Assembly (NCBI RefSeq): GCF_000718015.1
Contig: NZ_JODY01000055.1
Location: forward strand, 1-22,729
DNA: 22,729 nt
Origin: Streptomyces catenulae
GTDB lineage: Bacteria > Actinomycetota > Actinomycetes > Streptomycetales > Streptomycetaceae
Direction: 5' to 3'
Part shown: positions 1-6,361 of the stretch, one piece after another
Position numbering within the stretch: the stretch's first letter is position 1
Layout: every line of letters begins with the position of its first letter
Notes under the pieces: model-generated
The model's database searches: none
The model's input: only the letters and a program-made list of their open reading frames with translations
Told to the model about the DNA's origin: nothing
Translations under genes and position numbers: made by a program

Positions 1-99
1 CGGATGGTGATGTCCCGCAGGGCGAGGAGCGGTTCCTCGCCGAGTGCGGGGAGTGGCTCCGTACCCGGCTCGCCGGGCCGTGGCGCGCCTGGCTCGCGG
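1..99. repeat. 99-bp direct repeat of 316-414
   Basis: Positions 1-99 are identical, base for base, to 316-414, an offset of 315 bp (a multiple of three). Identity ends where copy 1 enters a run of eight G (98-105) and copy 2 reads GGTTACG. The reading frame of copy 1 stays open from position 3 through the ATG at 159. Copy 1 begins at the window edge, so the repeat may extend to the left. The simplest reading is a 315-bp tandem duplication of unit 100-414, but an assembly artefact cannot be excluded. Confidence 0.9.
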
Positions 100-158
100 G
101 GGGGGAGGGCCCCCGGGGAGGATTTCGCTCCCGCCGCCCGTCCTGCGAGAGTGCGGCC

Positions 159-619
159 ATGAGTGACGTGGTGATCCGTCGGGCGGAGCCCGGCGACGCG
201 CCTGTGCTGGCGGCCTTGCGTCGGCGGTTCAAGGTGGAGGAGGACGGCGACGGCGCCCCGCCGGATGGCGACGTCCCGCAGGGTGGCGATGTCCCATGGG
301 GTGGCGATGTCCCACCGGATGGTGATGTCCCGCAGGGCGAGGAGCGGTTCCTCGCCGAGTGCGGGGAGTGGCTCCGTACCCGGCTCGCCGGGCCGTGGCG
401 CGCCTGGCTCGCGGTTACGTGACGAACTTCTACGTCACCCCGGAGCAGCGCAACCGTGGCCTGGGCCGGGCCCTCCTCGACGAGGTGAACCGCTACGCCC
501 GGTCCCACCGCCTGGACACGTTGATCGTGTGGCCGTCCGAGGGGAGCGCACCGCTGTACCGGCGCTGCGGCTTCGACGGACCGGCCGAACTCCTCGAACA
601 GCCCGTGGAGCCGAGCTGA
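159..619 (+). pseudogene. GNAT family N-acetyltransferase, broken by deletion and frameshift
   Basis: The first frame (159-422) begins MSDVVIRRAEPGDAPVLAAL, a typical N-terminal strand and helix of a GNAT acetyltransferase, and stops just after GPWRAWLAV. The rest of the fold is in another frame from about 410 to 619: GYVTNFYVTPEQRNRGLGRA, the acetyl-CoA binding motif A (Q/R-x-x-G-x-G), then a C-terminal segment with LYRRCGF. The central strands normally lying between WRAWLA and GYVTNFYV, roughly 25-30 residues in relatives as I recall them, are missing, and the junction shifts the frame. Residues 35-58 are a hexapeptide repeat that relatives lack. The gene is probably inactive; a collapsed repeat or assembly error is the alternative. 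Confidence 0.75.
261..332 (+). repeat. Four 18-bp tandem repeats coding a hexapeptide
   Basis: Units lie at 261-278, 279-296, 297-314 and 315-332, each 18 bp. They read PDGDVP, QGGDVP, WGGDVP and PDGDVP in the GNAT frame, and a partial fifth unit (QGE) follows. Units 1 and 4 share the same ends, which suggests unit gain by slippage. The end of the last unit is copied at the start of the window. Confidence 0.9.
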
Positions 620-859
620 GCGGACGGGCGTAACGGCCGAGGGGCGAGGTACGGGCACCCGCATCCGGTCCGCGGCGGACCGCCCGGACCCCCTCGCCAC
701 CGCCGTACGCCGACCGAATCTCGCGGCGCCTCCTCCACGTCACCGCCTCCGGCACCTCTCCCCCGCCACCCGCCTCTCCGACTCTCCGACCACCGGTCCG
801 GAGGGACCCGTAAGGCCGGGCGGGCAGCCGCCCCTGACCGGCCCGACGCGCCTCCGGGG

Positions 860-1690
860 TCAGCCGACGGGCATGGGCCGGACGGTGAGGATCTGTTCCG
901 CGTGCCCCACGGGACCGTGGAGGTCGTGCAGGACGCTGCTGGTGACGCCCTGGCCGGTGGGGCCGAAGGTGACGCTGGTGTCCAGGCCGGTCCAGGGGCC
1001 CCGGGGTGTGCGGTGCAGGTGGATGGTGAGGTCCACGTTGGGGAACATCCACGCGGTGGGGTCCTGCTGGACGGCGATGCCGTTGGCGGTGTCCACGAGC
1101 GTGAGGTAGGAGGCGAGTTCGCTGCGCGGTTCACCGGCGACCAGATCGACGGTGGACGAGATCCACGCCTGGTTACGGCCCTTGCGCTGCGACGGGACCC
1201 GGCGGGCGTCGAGGGAGGCGATGTAGCCGCCGCCCCAGGTGTCGCCCATGGTCCACGGGGCGAGGGTGTCGGGGTGCGGCAGGGGCTCGAAGGGGGTGTC
1301 GGTGACGGCGGTGGTGTCGAGCGAGGCGAGGAGCCAAGCGCGGGCGCGGACGACGGGGCGGTCGCCGATCCGCAGGACGGCTTCGAGGAGTTCGATGGTC
1401 CGGCCGGGCCGGATCGTCTCCACGGTGACCTCGCACTCCTCGAAGGCGATGCGCCCGAGGATGTCGTAGCTGATCCGGGCCATGGCCAGCCCGGTTCCGG
1501 GGCGCTCGGTGAGGTGGCGGTCGAGGACGTGCGCGAGGAGTCCGGAGACCGGCCCGAAGTGCTGCTCGTCGAGGCTCCAGGCGCCCTGTGCGTGCGGGGT
1601 CGGCTTGTAGTGGTGCTCGTCCGTGCGCTCGTAGTAGCTCTCGCGGCTGCTCCGACGGGGGCTCTCATGTCCGGTGGGGGCGTTGATCAC
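860..1690 (-). CDS. Acyl-CoA thioesterase-like family protein
   Basis: The 276-residue product looks like the TesB-type double hot-dog thioesterase-like family of actinomycetes. An N-terminal half with HAQGAWSLDEQHFGPVSGLL and LGRIAFEECEVTVETIRPGR is followed by a second half with AWISSTVDLVAGE and the late segment PNVDLTIHLHRTPRGPWTGL. These proteins are thought to hydrolyse or bind acyl-CoA thioesters in the cytoplasm; the substrate is unknown. The start is GTG at 1690, chosen because GAGGAG lies 8 nt upstream. The gene appears monocistronic and diverges from the next gene cluster across about 400 bp. The family call is reasonably firm; catalytic activity is inferred only. Confidence 0.75.
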   Translation of the reverse strand: MINAPTGHESPRRSSRESYYERTDEHHYKPTPHAQGAWSLDEQHFGPVSGLLAHVLDRHLTERPGTGLAMARISYDILGRIAFEECEVTVETIRPGRTIELLEAVLRIGDRPVVRARAWLLASLDTTAVTDTPFEPLPHPDTLAPWTMGDTWGGGYIASLDARRVPSQRKGRNQAWISSTVDLVAGEPRSELASYLTLVDTANGIAVQQDPTAWMFPNVDLTIHLHRTPRGPWTGLDTSVTFGPTGQGVTSSVLHDLHGPVGHAEQILTVRPMPVG

Positions 1691-1704
1691 GGGCGATTCT
1701 CCTC

Positions 1705-2090
1705 ACGCGGGACAGACATCGGTCGGGCGGGGAGCCGACCGGGCAGGCAACCCGGCCGCGCCGTGCGGCCCGTGCAAAGGAGGGTAAAGGGCCCGGTGAC
1801 GCGTGGGCAGGGGCCGTGATCGATTCCACAGGTCGGCGCGGGTGCCCGCTCCGCGGCCGCCCCGGCCGCACCCCGGTCTGCCCCGCCGCTTCGGCCGCCC
1901 CGGCCCGCCGCCGGTGCCGCGCCTCCCCGCCCGGACGGGCCCTCCGTGAGCGATGGCCCGGGGGCGTCCCGCGGCTCGTCCCGTTCCGCCGTACGCGTCC
2001 GTCCCCGGAAAACCGTTTGCGGTCGGCGTTCCGGGTCGGAAAGGTGGGTCCTCGGCCCGCCCGCAGGCGTGGCCGACGGCCACGACATCG
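1705..2090. other. Intergenic region without a recognised gene
   Basis: About 390 bp of very GC-rich DNA separate the divergent thioesterase and small-ORF/GNAT units. All long frames here look like compositional shadows. An AAAGGAGGG tract at 1776-1784 precedes only a seven-codon frame. It probably carries the promoters of both units, but I see no convincing -35/-10 pair. Confidence 0.4.
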
Positions 2091-2106
2091 GAAGGAGGAG
2101 GCAGGC

Positions 2107-2160
2107 ATGACCACCGCTGTGACCGCGCCCGCGTCCTCCCGGGACACGGAATCCCGCTGA
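2107..2160 (+). CDS. Possible 17-residue leader peptide
   Basis: An ATG at 2107 sits behind a very strong purine-rich site (GGAAGGAGGAGG). It opens a 17-codon frame, MTTAVTAPASSRDTESR, that stops at 2160, 35 bp before the GTG of the following acetyltransferase and in a different frame. The strong site on such a short frame, followed by a short GGGGC/GCCCC hairpin (2169-2182), fits a leader peptide or a small translated ORF. It resembles no leader I can name, and a remnant of a larger gene is possible. Confidence 0.35.
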   Translation: MTTAVTAPASSRDTESR

Positions 2161-2195
2161 TCCCGGAGGGGGCGGGCGCCCCGTAGGAGTGCGCC

Positions 2196-3362
2196 GTGAC
2201 CCCACAGGAGAACCACCGCCGCGCGAACGACCGTCCGCGCCCGGCCCCCGACCCGAGCAACCACCGGAGCTTCCCCCTGAACAACCCGGACCACGCCCCC
2301 GACTCCACCGCCCCGGCGGAGAGTTCCCCCGAGGCCGTTCCAGGTGGCGCGGCCGAGGCGGACGGCCTCGTGCTGCGCGCCCTTCGCGGGCCCGAGGAGT
2401 TGAGTCTCTTCCGCCGCCTCCCGTATGCCCTGGACGACGAGTTGGCCGTCGACCTCGCGGAGGGGCGCCGGAAGCCGTCGTGGATGTGGGTGGCGCTCCA
2501 CGGTGACCGGGTGCTGGCGCGGGTGGCCTGGTGGTCGTGGCCGGGTGATGACGTCCCGGCGCTGCTGGACGTCTTCGATCTCGATGACGACGCGGGTGCC
2601 GCGTCCGGCGGCTCCGGGGCGACCGTCGCGGGCCCCGATCCGTTCGACGCGGGGGTGCGGCTGCTGCGCGCCGCGTCGTCCGCCGTGCTGCCGGAGGGTG
2701 TGCACCCCGAGTATCTGCGGTTTCTCCCGCCCGGCTGGCGGGTGGATCCGGCGGAGCGGCGCGCCGTGGAGAACCGTATGGCGGCGCTGGGGCGGAGCGG
2801 CGCGCGGCTGTTCGTCGAGCGGCTGCGGTGGGAGTGGACCCCGCAGCACGGCTCGGCCGCACCGCACGCCCCGGAGCGCGGCCCCGGTCCCGTAGGCGCG
2901 TCCGCTCCGCCGGTCTTCCGGCCGCCCCGCGACCGTGCGGAGTTGCTGGGGCTGATGGCGGCGGTGCTGGACGGCACGTTGGATGCGCACAGCCGGGCCG
3001 CGTTGGGGCGGATGTCCGCGCGGGAGGCGGCGGTCCGGCAGTACGAGGAGGAGTTGGTGCGCTACCGCAGCCCGCGGGAGTGGTGGCGGGTCGCGGTGCT
3101 GCCCGGGGGTGAGCCGGTCGGGTTCGTGATTCCGGCGCGGAACGACTACCACGCGATCATCGCCTACCTCGGAGTGGTGCCCGCGCACCGCGGCCGCGGC
3201 TACGCCGACGCCCTGCTCGCCGAGGGCACCCGCGTCCTGGCCGCGCAGGGCGTGCCCCGCATCCGCGCCGCCACCGATCTCGGCAACGCCCCCATGTCGA
3301 ACGCGTTCCGGCGCGCCGGTTACCGGAATTTCGGGGACCGTATCGATATGACCTGGGACTGA
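2196..3362 (+). CDS. GNAT family N-acetyltransferase, 388 aa
   Basis: The product is a long, probably two-part GNAT protein. Residues 1-60 are low-complexity and rich in Pro, Asn and Arg. A degenerate GNAT-like region follows (LVLRALRGPEELSLFRRLPY, then MWVALHGDRVLARVAWW). A complete C-terminal domain ends the protein: GVVPAHRGRGYADALL is motif A with the acetyl-CoA binding R-G-x-G-x-A pattern, then ATDLGNAPMSNAFRRAGY. It would transfer an acetyl group to an unknown cytoplasmic substrate. The GTG start at 2196 has TAGGAG 6 nt upstream. A possible 17-codon leader frame precedes it. The low-complexity N-terminus may mean that the true start lies further in. Confidence 0.8.
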   Translation: MTPQENHRRANDRPRPAPDPSNHRSFPLNNPDHAPDSTAPAESSPEAVPGGAAEADGLVLRALRGPEELSLFRRLPYALDDELAVDLAEGRRKPSWMWVALHGDRVLARVAWWSWPGDDVPALLDVFDLDDDAGAASGGSGATVAGPDPFDAGVRLLRAASSAVLPEGVHPEYLRFLPPGWRVDPAERRAVENRMAALGRSGARLFVERLRWEWTPQHGSAAPHAPERGPGPVGASAPPVFRPPRDRAELLGLMAAVLDGTLDAHSRAALGRMSAREAAVRQYEEELVRYRSPREWWRVAVLPGGEPVGFVIPARNDYHAIIAYLGVVPAHRGRGYADALLAEGTRVLAAQGVPRIRAATDLGNAPMSNAFRRAGYRNFGDRIDMTWD

Positions 3363-3550
3363 CCCTCCCGGAACAGCGGGAACGGAGAGAACCGCAGAAC
3401 CAACGGAAAGGCCGCCCGTCCGGACAACCGAAGGACCGGAACAACGGGAACGACAAGAACAGCCGAACCGACCGACCGGATCGACCGGACCTACCGGGCC
3501 GACCGGGCAGCCGTCCCCCCACCACCCACCACCACTCCCCCTGGAACGCC
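3363..3550. other. Purine-skewed, repeat-like spacer
   Basis: The spacer between two acetyltransferase genes has a long A/G-rich part (about 3371-3470) made of short recurring words such as GGAAC, GGAACGG and ACAACGGGAAC. It then becomes a run of ACCGG/GACCGG words (about 3466-3510) and a C-rich end. No coding frame here looks real. Strand asymmetry and short-period repetition suggest slippage rather than a defined site. Confidence 0.5.
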
Positions 3551-4060
3551 ATGACCACCTGGATCACCCGACCCGAGACTCCCGCCGACGTCGACGTCGT
3601 CCGGGACATCAACCTCGCTGCCTTCTCCACCCCTGAGGAGGCGCGGATCGTGGAGGCGTTGCGTGCCGATCCGGGGGCGTGGATCGACGGGCTGTCGTTC
3701 CTCTCGCTCGCGGCGGACGGGACGCCGGTGGGGTACGCGCTGTTGAGCCGCTGCCGGGTAGGTGGGCGGGCGGCGCTCGCGCTCGCGCCCTGTGCGGTGG
3801 TGCCGTCGGCGCAGCGGACGGGGGCCGGGTCGGCGGCGATCCGGGCGGCGCTGGAGGCGGCCCGGGCGCGGGGCGAGAACGTGGTGGTGGTGCTCGGGCA
3901 CGCCACGTACTACCCGCGGTTCGGGTTCGCGCCCGCCTCCCGGTTCGGCATCCGTGCGCCGTTCGACGTACCGGACGAGGCGTTGATGGCGCTGGCGCTG
4001 GACCCGGAGGCGCCGGTGCCGTCGGGGACGATCGACTATCCGGCGGCGTTCGGCGTCTGA
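3551..4060 (+). CDS. GNAT family N-acetyltransferase, YhbS-like
   Basis: This 169-residue single-domain acetyltransferase has the pattern of the YhbS-like GNAT group. ITRPETPADVDVVRDINLAA begins the fold. LALAPCAVVPSAQRTGAGSA is motif A with the Q-R-x-G-x-G/A acetyl-CoA loop. VVLGHATYYPRFGF is the Y-Y-x-R-F-G-F segment typical of the group. The C-terminus carries ALMALALDPEAPVPSGTIDY. The length is normal and the gene looks intact. ATG at 3551 gives the expected N-terminus, although only a weak GGA lies before it. A hairpin 20 bp after the stop may end its transcript. The substrate is unknown. Confidence 0.85.
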   Translation: MTTWITRPETPADVDVVRDINLAAFSTPEEARIVEALRADPGAWIDGLSFLSLAADGTPVGYALLSRCRVGGRAALALAPCAVVPSAQRTGAGSAAIRAALEAARARGENVVVVLGHATYYPRFGFAPASRFGIRAPFDVPDEALMALALDPEAPVPSGTIDYPAAFGV

Positions 4061-4080
4061 CGCCCGGGGGCCATTGCGCT

Positions 4081-4107
4081 CAACTCCCGCCATATCGGCG
4101 TGAGTTG
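4081..4107. terminator. Hairpin after the YhbS-like gene
   Basis: CAACTCCCGCC (4081-4091) and GGCGTGAGTTG (4097-4107) form an 11-bp stem with one mismatch and a 5-nt loop. It lies 20 bp after the acetyltransferase stop, with only a short ATTTT tract beyond it. It may be a terminator or an operator-like palindrome. Confidence 0.45.
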
Positions 4108-4284
4108 GCGCCATTTTCGGTGGCCGTGCACGCTGTACTCGCGGCCTTCCGGGCCGGTCCCGCCGTGCGGACATTCGTTCGTGCCGGGGCGGGTGGCGCC
4201 GTACGGTGTCGCGGTCGGCGGCGGGTGGAGCGCCGCGCGTCGGGAGCGGAGGGGCGGGGGCCGGTGGAGCGGTGTCAGGGCGGG

Positions 4285-4446
4285 GTGGACAAGGGCTTCG
4301 GCGGCGACGGCGCGGGCGGTCAGTTCGCCTTCGGGGACGATGCGTTCGGCGTCGGCTTCGCGTACGTCGCCAACCGCATGATCGGCCACGGCGACGCCCG
4401 CGCGAACCGGCTGGTGACGGCGGTGCGGGAGTGTCTGAGGGTGTGA
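4285..4446 (+). pseudogene. 3' remnant of a beta-lactamase-fold serine hydrolase
   Basis: The frame reads FGGDGAGGQFAFGDDAFGVGF, then AYVANRM and ANRLVTAVRECL, and stops at 4446. This matches the C-terminal end of the beta-lactamase/esterase (class C-like) serine hydrolases, where a H/D-G-A/G-G segment precedes the last strand and helix (typically GFAYVMNRM). Only about 54 residues remain. The SxxK and YxN catalytic motifs are absent from the upstream DNA in any frame. The remnant lies between an intact acetyltransferase and a deleted dipeptidase gene, in a stretch with several damaged genes. Confidence 0.65.
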
Positions 4447-4637
4447 GGGAGCGGGGTGCGCCTGGAGCGGTCCGGGGCGCCCCAGACCGCGGCGATCGGC
4501 CATCGGCGGCCCGCGGTTCCGGGGCGGCGGGGCCGAGCCGGTCCGCCAACGCCGCCCGTTGACGCAGCCCGTCAGCTCGTCGCCCCGGTCGGTCAGACCG
4601 GGCCGTACACCGCGTGGTCGGCCGCGCTGAGCAGTGC

Positions 4638-5114
4638 TCAGTAGCGGTCGCCGTACGACCAGTGCCACCACTCCGTGGGGTAGTTGACGAAACCGGCGCC
4701 GCGCAGGGCGCAGGCCAGGAGGCGGCGGTGAGCGCGGGCCGCACCGGCGCAGTGCGGCGCCACCTCGACCGGCGCGACGGAGGCGCTGGTCCGGCGCCGC
4801 AGCTCGGCGGGGTCGGCGAGGCCGGAGCGGCGCAGCCGGTCCTCGTGGCGGGCGGACCGCCGCGCCTGCTCGGCGGCGCTGCGGTGGCCCTCCACGACGA
4901 GGAACCCGATGCCGTCGGGCAGGCTCCGCGACGCCTGGCGCAGCCGCCGCAGCACACCGGTACGGGCCCGGCCGTACGCCCCCGCCGGGTCGCGTTCCCG
5001 GTGGCTCAGCGCCACCGCCGGGTCCGCGGCGAGCTCCGCGAGGGGTTCGCCGCAGTCACGCACCGGGATGCCGCTCACCCGGGGGGCGCTCAGCAGGATC
5101 ACGGGCCCGAGCAT
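4638..5114 (-). CDS. D-alanyl-D-alanine dipeptidase (VanX-like), internally deleted
   Basis: The 158-residue product matches the M15D zinc dipeptidases that cut D-Ala-D-Ala. It opens with VILLSAPRVSGIPVRDCGEP and has LPDGIGFLVVEGHRS (strand plus Arg of the substrate site). It ends with AGFVNYPTEWWHWSYGDRY, carrying the catalytic Glu148 and zinc ligand His151. The zinc-binding S-x-H-x-x-G-x-A-x-D segment is cut short: APHCAGAA (His111) joins directly to RAHRRLL, so the Asp ligand and an estimated 40-50 residues are missing in frame. Relatives are about 200 residues. The enzyme is probably inactive. ATG 5114 is preferred over ATG 5120 because GGAG lies 6 nt before it. Confidence 0.75.
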   Translation of the reverse strand: MLGPVILLSAPRVSGIPVRDCGEPLAELAADPAVALSHRERDPAGAYGRARTGVLRRLRQASRSLPDGIGFLVVEGHRSAAEQARRSARHEDRLRRSGLADPAELRRRTSASVAPVEVAPHCAGAARAHRRLLACALRGAGFVNYPTEWWHWSYGDRY

Positions 5115-5164
5115 GGGCATCTCCGCCCCCCGGCGGCATCCCGTCGCGCGACCGGCACCGGCTG

Positions 5165-5178
5165 CCCCGCTCGCGGGG
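5165..5178. terminator. Short GC hairpin after the GreA-like gene
   Basis: CCCCGC (5165-5170) and GCGGGG (5173-5178) form a six-base inverted repeat with a 2-nt gap, 4 bp beyond the stop of the GreA-like gene. It is short and has no T tract, so terminator function is only a suggestion. Confidence 0.25.
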
Positions 5179-5181
5179 CCG

Positions 5182-5664
5182 CTACCGTCCGTTCTCCGGG
5201 CCGGGTTCGCCGACCGACAGCAGGTGGACGGTCTCCCGGCCGTCGGGGGTGGCGTACTCGACGCGGTCGCCCGCCTCGTGGCCGAGGAGGGCGTGGCCGA
5301 GGGGGCTGTCGGCGGTGACGAGGGTCGGGTCGCGGTCCGACGCCAGGCGGGCGAGGTGGAGCGTGGCCCGGTCGCCGTCCGGGTAACGCACGGTGACGGT
5401 GCTGCCCATGCCGACCGCGTCGACGGACGGCACACCCGCGCGCTCGCCCTCGTGGAGGCGGCGGTCGATCGCGTCGAGGTGGACCTCGATGTGGGTGGCC
5501 TCGTCGACGCGTTCCGACTGGTCGGCGGCGTCGCCGCGGTCGCCCGCCTGGCCGGAGTCCTGCGGCGCCGGGGCATCGGCCGCGCGGGCGGCGCGCAGCG
5601 CGTCGCGGTCCCGTTCGAGCGCACGGCGCTCGGCGGCGCTGATCGGTTCGGGTTCCTGACTCAT
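5182..5664 (-). CDS. GreA/GreB family elongation factor-like protein
   Basis: The 160-residue protein has the two-part layout of transcript-cleavage factors. A charged helical N-terminus (about 1-78) includes EATHIEVHLDAIDRRLHEGE. The FKBP-like C-terminal domain has VGMGSTVTVRYPDGDRATLH, then TADSPLGHALLGHEAGDRVE, the S-P-L-G-x-A-L-L-G-x-x-x-G-D signature of the family. Such proteins bind the RNA polymerase secondary channel. The N-terminal coil looks altered by an Ala/Asp/Gln-rich insert (about 27-48), so cleavage activity is uncertain and a regulator-like role is possible. ATG 5664 is chosen for the GGAG 5 nt upstream; a longer frame to 5865 only reads through the repeats. Four 17-bp repeats lie just upstream. 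Confidence 0.8.
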   Translation of the reverse strand: MSQEPEPISAAERRALERDRDALRAARAADAPAPQDSGQAGDRGDAADQSERVDEATHIEVHLDAIDRRLHEGERAGVPSVDAVGMGSTVTVRYPDGDRATLHLARLASDRDPTLVTADSPLGHALLGHEAGDRVEYATPDGRETVHLLSVGEPGPENGR

Positions 5665-5679
5665 TCCAGCTCCGTACCT

Positions 5680-5747
5680 CTGACCTGCACGGACGTCTGA
5701 TCTGTACGGGCGCCTGACCTGTACGGGTGCCTGACCTGCACGGACGT
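5680..5747. repeat. Four 17-bp tandem repeats upstream of the GreA-like gene
   Basis: Units at 5680-5696, 5697-5713, 5714-5730 and 5731-5747 follow CTGA(C/T)CTG(C/T)ACGG(A/G)(C/T)G(T/C). Units 1 and 4 are identical; units 2 and 3 differ at a few matching positions. A period of 17 rules out a conserved coding role. The array starts 16 bp upstream of the ATG at 5664, in the likely leader or promoter of the leftward gene. Confidence 0.9.
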
Positions 5748-5839
5748 CTGGTCTCCGGTCCGGCCGGGCGTGCGTCCGGCGCGCCCGTGGCTCCGGCCCA
5801 CCCGTACTGCGGACGCCCCGCGCCCACTCCTGGTATTCG

Positions 5840-5877
5840 GACTCAGTCCTCGTAGTTCGACTCACTCTTCGTAGTCG
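5840..5877. repeat. 19-bp imperfect tandem duplication at a gene end
   Basis: 5840-5858 and 5859-5877 match at 15 of 19 positions. On the minus strand each copy encodes a tail and a stop: DYEE-stop in the gene frame, and NYED-stop in the frame one base over. A slippage event appears to have copied the last codons and the stop of the small hydrophilic gene. Confidence 0.75.
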
Positions 5878-6146
5878 GAGGGTGGGTAGGGGTTCCGCTG
5901 CTTCCGTGGAGCGACGCTGCGGGGCATGGTGCCGCTGTCGGCCTCGCGTTCCACCTCAGCCCGTTCCTCCGCGTACCGGGTCGCGTCGTCCTTGCCCGCG
6001 CCGTCGGGCAGTCCCGCCTCCCGGCGGTCCTCCTCGGTGCGCCGCTGGGCCTCCCGCCCGTCGGGGCGCCGCGGCATCCCGCGCCCGTGGCCGTTGTCCG
6101 GGTCGCCCTCGACCGCCTTGTTCGGCTTGTGATGGTGGTGTCCCAT
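5862..6146 (-). CDS. Small hydrophilic hypothetical protein, 94 aa
   Basis: I do not recognise a functional family. The product starts MGHHHHKPNKAVEGDPDNG, is dominated by Arg, Glu, Asp and Gly, contains TEEDRREAGLPDGAGKDDAT, and ends NPYPPSDYEE. There is no signal peptide or membrane segment, and it is probably largely disordered. The ATG at 6146 is well supported: GAGGAGG lies 7 nt upstream. The four natural His residues at the N-terminus may bind metal, which is speculative. It is transcribed leftward, diverging from the STAND ATPase gene, and its 3' end carries a 19-bp duplication. Confidence 0.65.
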   Translation of the reverse strand: MGHHHHKPNKAVEGDPDNGHGRGMPRRPDGREAQRRTEEDRREAGLPDGAGKDDATRYAEERAEVEREADSGTMPRSVAPRKQRNPYPPSDYEE

Positions 6147-6361
6147 GCGCCCGCCTCCTCGGCTGCGGCGGCCGACCCGCGTCCCGCGCCCGGCCCCTCG
6201 GGAAATGCGCTCCTCCCAGGATCGCCGGGGCGGCGGGCGGGTGCATGTCGGGGCGGGGTGGCCTCCGGAGGAAGCACAGAGTTCCGGCACTCCGGTCACC
6301 GCCCTGTTCTAACCTGAACACTTCGCCGCAAAGAGATCTTTGGGGAGCTGAGGGGGCACCG

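Noticed and set aside
831..863. CTGACC/GGTCAG inverted repeat at the thioesterase gene end as terminator
   Set aside because: Only 6 bp of stem with an 18-nt loop and it includes the stop codon.
1777..1819. Seven-codon frame behind AAGGAGGG
   Set aside because: Too short to support, with no hairpin or following gene in position.
4036..4671. 211-codon minus frame with YSVHGHRKWRQLTPIWREL
   Set aside because: The segment is the reverse reading of the 4081-4107 hairpin region and overlaps the serine hydrolase remnant. The rest has Arg/Pro-rich shadow composition and no ribosome site.
5680..5747. CRISPR-like array
   Set aside because: Repeats are contiguous 17-bp units without spacers, so this is a simple tandem repeat.
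6129..6146. MGHHHH start as a cloning His-tag artefact
   Set aside because: Only four His, normal Streptomyces flanks and a natural ribosome site; no vector sequence is seen.
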